DNA from: DYJE01 sp041660385
GTDB lineage: Bacteria; Desulfobacterota; Desulfobacteria; Desulfobacterales; Desulfolunaceae
Assembly (NCBI GenBank): GCA_041660385.1
Contig: JBAZWJ010000016.1
Location: 1-64,000 of the forward strand
Reading direction: 5' to 3'
Length of the DNA stretch: 64,000 nt
This document shows positions 26,054-33,280 of the stretch, piece by piece. How positions within the stretch are numbered: position 1 is the stretch's first letter; each line of letters opens with the position of its first letter. Position numbers and translations under genes: made by a program. Below the pieces are notes generated by a model, which made no database searches, was not told where the DNA came from, and worked only from the letters and a program-made list of their open reading frames with translations.

Positions 26054-27190
26054 TTAAACCCCGCAGGCTGAAATTTCATTGATCAATCTGAATACATCTT
26101 CTTCTTCAAGCAGGGATGATAGGCTTATCCTCAGGATGGCCTGACCCAGAGGTACGGTGGGGTACCGGGCTGGAAAGACGAAGATTCCTTTTTCAAAAAG
26201 CCTTCGCGCAAGCGCAAGGCTTTTTTGTTCGTTGCCGATGGTGATGGAAAGGATGTGGGCTTCCCCTTTAACCCGGAAACCCTTCTCCAGGGATTTTCGG
26301 ACAAAGAGGGTCCGCAGATCTTGGAGGTATCCACGCCTGCCATCGGCCGATTCAACGATGTCCAGAATGTCAGCGGCGCTTTGGGCCTGGGCTTCGGGAA
26401 GAGACGTGGTGTAGATGAGAGGGCTTGAAAAATTGATCAGATAATCCCTGTACAGTGAAGGTAGAAGAACGAACGCACCGAACAGGCCGAAGGCTTTTCC
26501 AAGAGTACCCACCGCCACATCCGCAAGATCACGACCGATTCCCCGGCCACCTTTCCCCAACACCCCAAACGAATGGGCTTCATCCATCACACAAAGAAGA
26601 TTGAATTCCTTTTTCAATTCCTCCAGAGCTTTAATGTCCGGGGTGTCACCATCCATGCTGAACAACGCTTCTGTGATAAGCGCTTTGGGTCCTTCCCCCT
26701 TTGTTTGAAGACGACGTTTCAGGTGATCCGGGTTGTTGTGGTTGTAACCAAAAAAGTCAGCGGAACTCAAAGCCATTCCTTTGATGCTGCTTGCGTGAAT
26801 GTGCTTGTCGAAAAAAATCGAATCCCCTTTGCTAAAGAGAGTAGAAAGAACGGCCATGTTGGTCTGGAAACCCGAGGGGAAAAACAGAGCGTCTTCATAA
26901 CCGAAATACTGGGCGAATTTCAACTCGGCGTTCCTGATGACGTTGTGGTTGCCTGTGACAAGCCTAGAAGAAGAGGCTGATGGGCCAAGTGTCGCAAAAT
27001 TCCGGGCCACCTGTTTTCGAACGGCAGGGTCTGCTGCAAGCCCCAGATAGTCGTTGGATGCGAAATTCAGGATGTCACGTCCTTCAACCCGGATGAAACG
27101 TCCGTTTTTCTCTTCAACGGCAAGAGGATCTCTGAAAAGCCCTGTCAAACGCTGGTGATCGAGTTTTCTTCTGTATCTTTGGTCAAACAT
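26054..27190 (-). CDS. bioF: 8-amino-7-oxononanoate synthase
   Basis: 378 aa, usual length for the alpha-oxoamine synthase family. The PLP lysine is in 'VAVGTLGKAFGLFGAF'; 'GSSASSSRLVTGNH' (in part), 'DEAHSFGVLGKGGRGI' and 'FPARYPTVPLGQAILRISLS' are standard. It condenses pimeloyl-ACP or -CoA with L-alanine, the first ring-forming step of biotin synthesis, in the cytoplasm. It is the last gene of the BirA-controlled operon and overlaps the preceding gene by 46 bases. Confidence 0.95.
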   Translation of the reverse strand: MFDQRYRRKLDHQRLTGLFRDPLAVEEKNGRFIRVEGRDILNFASNDYLGLAADPAVRKQVARNFATLGPSASSSRLVTGNHNVIRNAELKFAQYFGYEDALFFPSGFQTNMAVLSTLFSKGDSIFFDKHIHASSIKGMALSSADFFGYNHNNPDHLKRRLQTKGEGPKALITEALFSMDGDTPDIKALEELKKEFNLLCVMDEAHSFGVLGKGGRGIGRDLADVAVGTLGKAFGLFGAFVLLPSLYRDYLINFSSPLIYTTSLPEAQAQSAADILDIVESADGRRGYLQDLRTLFVRKSLEKGFRVKGEAHILSITIGNEQKSLALARRLFEKGIFVFPARYPTVPLGQAILRISLSSLLEEEDVFRLINEISACGV

Positions 27191-27615
27191 GAAAAAATAT
27201 TCCTGTAATGGTCTTCGAGGTGTGTCTGTTTGAAGTCACGTCCATAGTCACTGACGGCAAAAAGAAATCGTCCTTTAAAAGAGCTGCCGTCCATGCTTTC
27301 AGCGTTGATGCTGTATTCAAAAGCATCACGACTTCTGTTTTCACATAACCCTGAAATGGTGTAAAGCCCGGAAGGGAGCTGGGCCGGACCGTCATATGAT
27401 TTGATACTTAATAGAAAAGCGTGTTTCCTGAAATTGAGGAGGTATCTCACATGTATCGCACCGGTCTGTGCAAGTGTTTCAATGCCTGTGAAAATCCTTT
27501 CTTCCGTTTTCAGGATATTTTTTTCGGCAAGAATTCGGGAAGAACTCACAGCCGTGATCCGGTCAATCATGAGAAACCGGTCGAGACCTGTATGAACGGT
27601 TATGATCATATCCAT
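27145..27615 (-). CDS. Hotdog-fold dehydratase-like protein in the biotin operon
   Basis: 156 aa. 'DRFLMIDRITAVSSSRILA' and 'IETLAQTGAIHVRYLLNF' recall the FabZ/FabA and ApeP-type hotdog dehydratases ('FLxxDRI', 'ExxAQxGA'). The catalytic His of the HFP motif of FabZ is not present at the expected place, so catalytic competence is doubtful. It overlaps the ketosynthase gene by 10 bases and bioF by 46, so it is translationally coupled to both. Likely role: dehydration or chaperoning of an acyl chain in pimeloyl synthesis; this is inferred from position. Confidence 0.6.
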   Translation of the reverse strand: MDMIITVHTGLDRFLMIDRITAVSSSRILAEKNILKTEERIFTGIETLAQTGAIHVRYLLNFRKHAFLLSIKSYDGPAQLPSGLYTISGLCENRSRDAFEYSINAESMDGSSFKGRFLFAVSDYGRDFKQTHLEDHYRNIFSCLTKDTEENSITSV

Positions 27616-28856
27616 GGCTTTACCACCAGAGCGCTGTTCTGGCCTCCGAATCCGAAATTTTCAAGAAGGATGTGGCTTGGGGACATACTTCGGGATGTGG
27701 TCAAAATGTCAAGGCATGGCCCGATGGATTGTTTGAGATTCCGTATGCAGGGGAAGAGGCCGATTGTCGAACAGGCAAGACAGAGAGCCAGTTCCACGGC
27801 TCCGCAGGCTGAGGCAAGATGACCGATCCAGGATTTGAATGAGGTGATTCCGGGCTGGCTGTTTTTAAAAACACGGCTGATCATCGCTGCTTCCATGCTG
27901 TCATTCAGATCGGTGCCTGTGCCGTGGGCAGATATGAGATCCATCTCCTCGTGCCGAATGCTTGCTTCGTCCATCGCTTTACGGACCGCTCGTTCTGCAT
28001 AGAACCCGTCTGGCCTTGGTGCCGTCATGGCGTGGCCGTCGAGGGTTGCTCCGTATCCGATTATTTCACCGATGATTCGGGCGTTTCTCTTTTCAGCATG
28101 ATATAGGCTTTCAAGGACGAAAAAAGCCCCGCCTTCTCCGGGGATAAACCCTTTTCGATTGGGTCCGAAGGGTGTGTAATGGGCCGCCGGATCTTCGCTG
28201 CCCTGCCAGAGTGCCCCAGCTTTTCTGTACGAGAGAAGACCGCCTGGTGAAAGACGGCTGTCTCCGCCTCCGGCAAGGGCTGTATCAAGGTAGCCGTCTT
28301 TGATTTTCCGGTAAGCTTCACCGATAGCCATGAGGGAGGCCGAGCAGGCAGAGCCCAGGGTCATATTTTCACCGTGAACTCCTGTGAGCTGTGCGATCAA
28401 GGAGGTTGCCGTATTCGGCAGGAATTTCAGGAGAAAAAGGGCGGAAAGCCCTTGTTCGCTGATCCTGCTGTCCACGATGTTTTTAAATTCATCGGAGATG
28501 TCCATATTTGGGCCGCTTGCCGCAAACAATCCGGCGTTCTCAAGGCTTTCAGCCTCAAGCCCCGACTGCTTGACAGCCATGAGGGCAGCAGCTACGGCAA
28601 AGGCTGCTCCACGATTGAGGTATCGAGCATCCTTGCAACGTCCTGTGTATGTTTTGACATTGAAATCTGTCACAGGGGCCACAGCAAGTGATGAATCAAT
28701 GGCCGGTCTTTCAAAGAAAATTCTGTTTTGAACGATGCTTTTCCGAACGTCTTCCGGGGTGTTGCCCATGGCAGAAATAAAACCCACGCCTGTGATCACC
28801 ACAGAACGTCTTTTTTTATCATTGGTTTTTTCTGGTGTGTTCATAAGGTCAGGCAC
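27606..28856 (-). CDS. Beta-ketoacyl-ACP synthase (KAS II/FabF-like) of the biotin operon
   Basis: 416 aa. The thiolase-fold active site is complete: nucleophile Cys171 in 'LGSACSASLMAIG', first His in 'SAHGTGTDLNDS', second His in 'KSWIGHLASACGAVE'. It condenses malonyl-ACP with a growing acyl chain. The start is taken as the GTG at 28856, with GGAGG 4 bases upstream; an ATG lies 12 bases further in. It overlaps the nitroreductase-family gene by 16 bases. Its place between bioB and bioF suggests it elongates the chain that becomes pimeloyl-ACP, not general fatty acids. Confidence 0.85.
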   Translation of the reverse strand: MPDLMNTPEKTNDKKRRSVVITGVGFISAMGNTPEDVRKSIVQNRIFFERPAIDSSLAVAPVTDFNVKTYTGRCKDARYLNRGAAFAVAAALMAVKQSGLEAESLENAGLFAASGPNMDISDEFKNIVDSRISEQGLSALFLLKFLPNTATSLIAQLTGVHGENMTLGSACSASLMAIGEAYRKIKDGYLDTALAGGGDSRLSPGGLLSYRKAGALWQGSEDPAAHYTPFGPNRKGFIPGEGGAFFVLESLYHAEKRNARIIGEIIGYGATLDGHAMTAPRPDGFYAERAVRKAMDEASIRHEEMDLISAHGTGTDLNDSMEAAMISRVFKNSQPGITSFKSWIGHLASACGAVELALCLACSTIGLFPCIRNLKQSIGPCLDILTTSRSMSPSHILLENFGFGGQNSALVVKPWI

Positions 28857-29464
28857 AAATCCTCCACAGATATCCGGGTAAGGGGTTTTGGGCTTTCGGC
28901 GGGGTAGCCTGCCGTTACAAAACAGGTGACGCGGATGTCAGGATGAATGCTTTTGGAAAGATCGGGGATAAAAACAAAAGGCGCGGTTAGAATGCATGTC
29001 CCGATACCCAGTTCCGCACCTTTCAGCATAAAGGCTGAGAGGGCCAGACCTGTGGTGATGTCGGCATCGCTGAAACCTTTGGGGTTTTCGGCGAGCACTC
29101 CCGCCTCGATCAGACGGTCCGAGAAGGATCTGGTACGAATGGTCCCGACAGCAAAAAGAAGGGGCGCCTTCACCATGAATTCAGCAAAACGGAAATAGGT
29201 TTTAACCAGGTTTTTTGGAGTCTTGCCACCGTTGTTATGGCCAAGAATTTCCAGAAATCGATCTTTCCCTTCCACCAGCATCCTGTGGAGATATTGTCTT
29301 TTCTCGTCGCTTTTAACGAGCAGAAAACGAACCGGCTGGGTATGTGACGGCGAAGGAGCGTAACGTGCGCTTTCGAGCATGGCGTTGATGAGGTCTGGGG
29401 CCGGAGTTTCGTTTTTGTATGCCCTTATGCTTCGTCTCAACCGGATGATTTCGTCATAGGTCAT
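28841..29464 (-). CDS. Nitroreductase-family FMN oxidoreductase in the biotin operon
   Basis: 207 aa from the ATG at 29464, which has AAGG upstream; the longer frame begins at a TTG. 'IIRLRRSIRAYKNETP' is the classical N-terminal FMN-binding motif, followed by 'ARYAPSPSHTQPVRFLLV' and a C-terminal 'GAELGIGTCILTAPF'. The family reduces nitro groups, enones, quinones or flavins with NAD(P)H. It overlaps the ACP gene by 11 bases and the ketosynthase gene by 16. There is no recognisable enoyl-ACP reductase in the operon, so it may fill that role; this is a hypothesis. Confidence 0.75.
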   Translation of the reverse strand: MTYDEIIRLRRSIRAYKNETPAPDLINAMLESARYAPSPSHTQPVRFLLVKSDEKRQYLHRMLVEGKDRFLEILGHNNGGKTPKNLVKTYFRFAEFMVKAPLLFAVGTIRTRSFSDRLIEAGVLAENPKGFSDADITTGLALSAFMLKGAELGIGTCILTAPFVFIPDLSKSIHPDIRVTCFVTAGYPAESPKPLTRISVEDLCLTL

Positions 29465-29831
29465 TTTGTCCAACCTTAAATTGGATATAGCTGACAAGAT
29501 CCTTCACTTTGAGTACAGGGCCTGAATGAAGGTCCGAAACCATTTCTCTGATGCGTTCACATGTGAGAAACGGGTATTTCCCCACCAGATAATCTCCCCA
29601 GGAATCACTTGAAGCCTCAGATTCGTCTATGTATATCCGAAGGTTTTTTAAAAAGATCTCTTCGTCATTGATGTCCGTCCTGAACTCGGAGTTGAGAGTT
29701 ACGGCAATTTCAAGAAGATCTATGGATTCAGCTTCCAAATCTCTTACCAGATAACTTTCCGAAGAAACCATGGATGGATCGAGGTCGAGAATATCGGACA
29801 GGATTCCGATGATACGGTTTAAAATGTTCAT
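29454..29831 (-). CDS. Acyl carrier protein-like protein of the biotin operon
   Basis: 125 aa, longer than the usual 75-80 aa ACP. The phosphopantetheine site is Ser36 in 'DLEAESIDLLEIAVTLNSEF' (usual DSLD/ESID pattern), followed by 'INDEEIFLKNLRIYID'. The C-terminal 40 residues are an extension of unknown function. It probably carries the growing pimeloyl chain for the adjacent ketosynthase, reductase and dehydratases. A 177-base gap with repeats separates it from the SDR gene upstream. Confidence 0.8.
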   Translation of the reverse strand: MNILNRIIGILSDILDLDPSMVSSESYLVRDLEAESIDLLEIAVTLNSEFRTDINDEEIFLKNLRIYIDESEASSDSWGDYLVGKYPFLTCERIREMVSDLHSGPVLKVKDLVSYIQFKVGQNDL

Positions 29832-29856
29832 ATGATTCCTTTTTTTATGTTAAACC

Positions 29857-29976
29857 TCGAACATTCAACATCGAATGGATCCTGAGCAAACACTGGCGAA
29901 TTTGACTGCTTAAAATTTTAAATGCCCCAATCCACCATTGGATGTTGAGCGTTCAGCGTTCGATGTTGGACGTTCG
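29857..29976. repeat. Composite TTCGATG heptamer-type repeat inside the biotin operon
   Basis: A left block at 29857-29878 (TCGAACATTCAACATCGAAT) and a right block at 29934-29976 (with GTTCGATGTTGGACGTTCG) are inverted relative to each other, so the RNA could fold into a long imperfect hairpin. The intervening DNA has the 'ATGCCCCAATCC' module seen at other copies. It occupies the gap between the SDR and ACP genes. Confidence 0.65.
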
Positions 29977-30008
29977 TTTTTTTAATTCAGGATTCCCTGA
30001 GCTTGAGA

Positions 30009-30752
30009 CTATTTCCCAGCACTTAGTCCTCCATCCATCGTAAGCTCCGTGGCATTAAAGCCTTTGGCCTGATCCGAGAGGAGGAACAGGATCGTGGCTG
30101 CCACGTCATCCGCTGTGATAAACGATTGGGATGGTATCCGCTTGATCAGGGTGTCTCTGTTCGTTTCGATGAATCCCTTTCCTCGACCGGCCTCGATATA
30201 ACCAGGGCGCAATGTCACTGTGCTTATGCCCATGCGGCCCAGCTCAAGAGCCATATTTTTGTAAAGGGCTTCGGCAGCAAGTTTGGATGCTGCGTAAAAA
30301 CCCTGGCCCGGATTGGGTCGGCCCGCAGCGGTTGATGAAACAAAAACAAGGCGGCCACCGTGCTGATTGATCATGATTCGGCCTGCGTTTTTTAACATGA
30401 CCGCTTTTGCTGTGACATTGGCTTCCATATACCCTGCGACCCTTATCGGATCAGCCGATGCCACCAACGCCTCGTAATCTCCCTGGGCAAAATCCACAAG
30501 ATAGTCCAGGCTGTTATCCAAGTCCGAAAAGGCCTTATCTATGGACGGTATGTGGTTGAGATCAAGAAAACAGGTGGTATAGGTGGCGGGCATATCTTTA
30601 AGTGCCACCGTAATCCGACTGAAAGATTCCGGGCTTCGGTATGTCAGAACTGGCCTTATTCCGTGGCTTAAGAGAAGCGGGGCAAGGACGAGGCCAAGAT
30701 CGCAACTGCCGCCGCAGAGCATGGCTGTTTTTCCTGAAAAGGTCAGGTTCAT
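30009..30752 (-). CDS. SDR-family 3-oxoacyl-ACP reductase (FabG-like) of the biotin operon
   Basis: 247 aa, a classical short-chain dehydrogenase. The catalytic 'YAASKLAAE' (Y-x3-K) and preceding 'VFVSSTAAGRPNPG' Ser are present, as is 'TLRPGYIEAG'. The glycine-rich motif is unusual ('LCGGSCDLGLVLA' in place of TGxxxGIG), yet still SDR-like. It would reduce a 3-oxoacyl-ACP during pimeloyl chain assembly. It overlaps the hotdog gene upstream by 4 bases (ATGA). Confidence 0.82.
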   Translation of the reverse strand: MNLTFSGKTAMLCGGSCDLGLVLAPLLLSHGIRPVLTYRSPESFSRITVALKDMPATYTTCFLDLNHIPSIDKAFSDLDNSLDYLVDFAQGDYEALVASADPIRVAGYMEANVTAKAVMLKNAGRIMINQHGGRLVFVSSTAAGRPNPGQGFYAASKLAAEALYKNMALELGRMGISTVTLRPGYIEAGRGKGFIETNRDTLIKRIPSQSFITADDVAATILFLLSDQAKGFNATELTMDGGLSAGK

Positions 30753-31039
30753 ATCCGGACAACTCCCTCGGCCACTGTTTTATGATTGTCGTAAAGAACA
30801 CATTTTATACCGGAATCCAAAGGAACAAGGCTGAAACGGTAAGATCCTGGCCCGATAAAACGCCGGAATCTGAATTGATCGAGGTTGATAGCCTGTAAAA
30901 CATAACCGTTTTTTTCAAGAGCCTGGGTGAAGGCCCAGATAATAAGGCTTCCTGGTACCACAGGCCGCCCCGGAAAATGCTCGGCGTAGATGGGGTCTTT
31001 GGAATCGAAGTGAAAGATGCCTTGTTTTGTTTCGTTCAT
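30749..31039 (-). CDS. FabZ/FabA-like hotdog dehydratase (short) of the biotin operon
   Basis: 96 aa, shorter than FabZ (about 140 aa). 'YAEHFPGRPVVPGSLIIWAF' contains the HFPGxPxxPG catalytic signature with the active-site His; the following 'ALEKNGYVLQAINLDQFRFRRFIGPG' continues the fold. It probably dehydrates 3-hydroxyacyl-ACP intermediates. It lacks part of the C-terminal sheet of FabZ. It ends in ATGA overlap with the SDR gene and follows bioB after a REP-like element. Confidence 0.8.
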   Translation of the reverse strand: MNETKQGIFHFDSKDPIYAEHFPGRPVVPGSLIIWAFTQALEKNGYVLQAINLDQFRFRRFIGPGSYRFSLVPLDSGIKCVLYDNHKTVAEGVVRI

Positions 31040-31088
31040 AGTCTAATTTTTATGATCAAATGAAACAGGTTGCGCACTACCGTCACTC

Positions 31089-31120
31089 CGTAGAATGGGT
31101 GGAGCACAGCGTAACCCATC
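31089..31120. repeat. GTAGGATGGGTGGAGC-type short repeat, copy 1
   Basis: The sequence around TAGAATGGGTGGAGC and GCGTAACCCATC matches copies at 54039-54072 and, inverted, at 58193-58225. GATGGGTT/AACCCATC ends make it palindromic. It lies between bioB and the hotdog gene within the operon. Confidence 0.6.
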
Positions 31121-31128
31121 ATGTACGA

Positions 31129-32112
31129 TCAGATCCTTGTTAAGCCTGCATCACGGGTCATTTCGATATCCATGGCGGCATCTCTTCCTGACGTGGTCAG
31201 GTAATTTCCTACCATAAGCCCATCTGCACCGGAAAGGTATACCCAGCTCTGGAAATCTTTGAGTGTGACTTCCCTGCCTCCGCACACCGTAACACCACGG
31301 TCAGGGTTGGAAAGCCTGACAAGGGCAATGCAGGCCAGGGCATCCATGGGGGAAAGAAGGGGCATTTTCTCAAGTCTTGTCCCTTTCACGGGATTCAGGA
31401 AATTGACGGGAACGGTGTCCACGGGAAGATCTTTGAGGGTAAAACAAAGTTCGACCCGTTGTTCCCAGGATTCTCCAAGTCCGAAAATCCCGCCGCTGCA
31501 TACGTTGAATCCGTTTGCTGCCGCAGTATGGATGGTTTCCAGGTCCTCATCGTAGCTGTGAGTGGTGCAGATATTTGGGAAATAGCTGCGAGCTGTTTCA
31601 AGATTGTGATGGTAGCGTGTCATGCCGCTTGAGATCAAGAGTTTTGCGCTCTTTTCCGAAAGCATCCCCAGAGAACCACAGATCGTAAGGTTTGTTTTCT
31701 TTTTAATGTTTTCAACAGCTCGGCAGATGGTGTCAATGTCCACCGGCCCAAGACTGTGTCCGCTGGTTACGATGGAGTAATGGCTTGCCCCCTGTTGCTC
31801 CATCAGAATCGCTTTGTCTGTCATGGCCTCCGTTGAAAGGAGGGGATAGGTCGCAATTTTTGTGTCATGATAGGATGATTGGGCGCAGAAAGCGCAGTTT
31901 TCTGAGCACTTACCTGATCTGGCGTTGATGATGGAGCAGAGGAAAACGTTGTCCGATTTGTGTTCCCGTCTCACCGTTTCCGAACAGTGGAATAGACCGG
32001 CAAGATCTCGGCTTTCGGGATGGACAAGCGATAAAGCCTGTTCGGGTGTCAGTTCATATCCGGGCTGATCAAGGATCATCCTTATAATCTGGTTTGTGGT
32101 TTGCTGGGCCAT
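31129..32112 (-). CDS. bioB: Biotin synthase
   Basis: 327 aa, normal length. The radical SAM motif is C69-x3-C73-x2-C76 ('GKCSENCAFCAQSSYH'). Other BioB blocks: 'YHHNLETARSYF', 'CSGGIFGLGESWEQRVE' and 'PVNFLNPVKGTRLE', and the cluster-binding Arg in the 'VTVCGGREVTLKDFQ' strand. It inserts sulfur into dethiobiotin using a 2Fe-2S cluster. AAGGAAGG precedes the ATG. First gene of the operon and directly downstream of the BirA-controlled promoter. Confidence 0.97.
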   Translation of the reverse strand: MAQQTTNQIIRMILDQPGYELTPEQALSLVHPESRDLAGLFHCSETVRREHKSDNVFLCSIINARSGKCSENCAFCAQSSYHDTKIATYPLLSTEAMTDKAILMEQQGASHYSIVTSGHSLGPVDIDTICRAVENIKKKTNLTICGSLGMLSEKSAKLLISSGMTRYHHNLETARSYFPNICTTHSYDEDLETIHTAAANGFNVCSGGIFGLGESWEQRVELCFTLKDLPVDTVPVNFLNPVKGTRLEKMPLLSPMDALACIALVRLSNPDRGVTVCGGREVTLKDFQSWVYLSGADGLMVGNYLTTSGRDAAMDIEMTRDAGLTRI

Positions 32113-32145
32113 GGTCCTTCCTTTTCACGTTTGATGTGGGAAGGG

Positions 32146-32174
32146 ATCATAAACCTGTGGGGGATGCTTGTCAA
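32146..32174 (-). promoter_or_regulatory. Consensus promoter of the biotin operon
   Basis: On the minus strand TTGACA (32174-32169), 17 bases, TATGAT (32151-32146). The -35 box lies inside one arm of the BirA operator. The expected transcription start is about 25 bases before the bioB ATG. Confidence 0.85.
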
Positions 32175-32200
32175 CCCAATATTTATTTCGGGTTGACAAG
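32167..32200. promoter_or_regulatory. BirA operator
   Basis: TTGTCAACC (32168-32176), 14 bases, GGTTGACAA (32191-32199) form a perfect inverted repeat; the arms extend to 11 bp (CTTGTCAACCC/GGGTTGACAAG). It matches the known BirA target TTGTAAACC-N14-16-GGTTTACAA with a conserved A-to-C change. BirA charged with biotinyl-AMP should bind and block the overlapping -35 box. Confidence 0.9.
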
Positions 32201-32253
32201 CCCGTTGCGGGAATGGTTATCGAACGCTCAATTCATACGATCAGGTTTCTCAA

Positions 32254-33003
32254 TCAAACCTTAGACAAGAGATCCTGTGCATATTTCTTAAAAAAGGCAT
32301 TGTCGGTTTTGAGGCCGGTGAGAATTTTTTTCGCTTCTGCCTTGTTGTCTTTGCCGCCCAGATCGATGAGAAGTTCTGCCAGGTAAACAACTCCTTCGGG
32401 TTCTTCTCCAAAATGGCCGCTTTTCTGATACTGCCTGTAGTAATCAAGGGATTTTTTCTTGTCAGAAAGGGGCCAGGGAAGAACATACCAGAACCTGCCG
32501 ATTCCAACTAAAGCAGCATGCTTTTCATAGCTCTTATCAATGGCGATAACCTTTTCGAAGCTGGATTGTGTTTTGTCTTTGAGACCTTCTTTCAAGGCTT
32601 TGACGATGCTTACTCCGTCAGCGTAAATACCCACGTTCAAGGCATAATAATAATAACCGTCCGGTTTTTTGGGATTCAAATCGATGGCTTTCTGTGCGTA
32701 GGTCATGCCTTCCTTGCCCATGTTCGCACAGATCTTTTTCCAACCTTTGAAGTTGGTCTGCTGGGCTTTGTTGGCGTAAAATCTTAAGGATCTTGCACAT
32801 TTCCATGTGGCTTCGAAATTGCCCGGTTCACTTGCCAGAACCTGTTTGTAGAGGTCAATGGATTTCTGGTAGTTATCGAGGTTTCCGTCATAAGAGAAGA
32901 GAGAATCGGCCTGTTTCATCAGGGCTGAACTGTCAGCTAAGCAGATGACGGGCAGGCAAAGGATAACAAGGGCAATCAGGAACGGTTGGATCATTTTTTT
33001 CAT
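32254..33003 (-). CDS. Exported TPR-like protein, possibly TatT (TRAP-transporter accessory) type
   Basis: About 249 aa from the ATG at 33003, preceded by GGAGAAC. The frame extends to 33087, but this start gives a proper signal peptide ('MIQPFLIALVILCLPVICLA'). Helical repeats follow: 'YQKSIDLYKQVLASEPGNFEATWKCARSLRF'-type TPRs (cited in part), 'YAQKAIDLNPKKPDGYYYYAL' and 'FEKVIAIDKSYEKHAALVGIGRFWYVLPWP'. The 'GIGRFWYxLPWP' segment is typical of TatT-like periplasmic proteins. No TRAP permease genes are near. Monocistronic. Confidence 0.65.
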   Translation of the reverse strand: MKKMIQPFLIALVILCLPVICLADSSALMKQADSLFSYDGNLDNYQKSIDLYKQVLASEPGNFEATWKCARSLRFYANKAQQTNFKGWKKICANMGKEGMTYAQKAIDLNPKKPDGYYYYALNVGIYADGVSIVKALKEGLKDKTQSSFEKVIAIDKSYEKHAALVGIGRFWYVLPWPLSDKKKSLDYYRQYQKSGHFGEEPEGVVYLAELLIDLGGKDNKAEAKKILTGLKTDNAFFKKYAQDLLSKV

Positions 33004-33212
33004 GTCAGTTCTCCATGGCTTGGGTCTGGAAACAGGGCAGGTTACCCTGAGTTTGAAAGATGATAGTTGGTTTCTAACTACAAACAAAACATGTGATCAT
33101 GATCGGTGTTCAATATCAAAAAGCACTTTTTTTGCAAGTAGTTTTTCTGCTTTACGGTCGGTAAATATGTATTTCCGGGGTTTTAGGGTGGAAAGAAGTC
33201 TTCTGGTCTGGA

Positions 33213-33255
33213 TAAAAAAAAGAACCCATGGGGGGAGTCACTCGCCCCATGGGTT
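33213..33255 (-). terminator. Terminator of the glycosyltransferase gene
   Basis: AACCCATGGGG (33223-33233) and CCCCATGGGTT (33245-33255) are perfect inverted arms. On the minus strand the hairpin is followed by eight T. It lies 26 bases past the glycosyltransferase stop. Confidence 0.92.
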
Positions 33256-33280
33256 GGATTGATCGGATAGCGCTTAGCTA

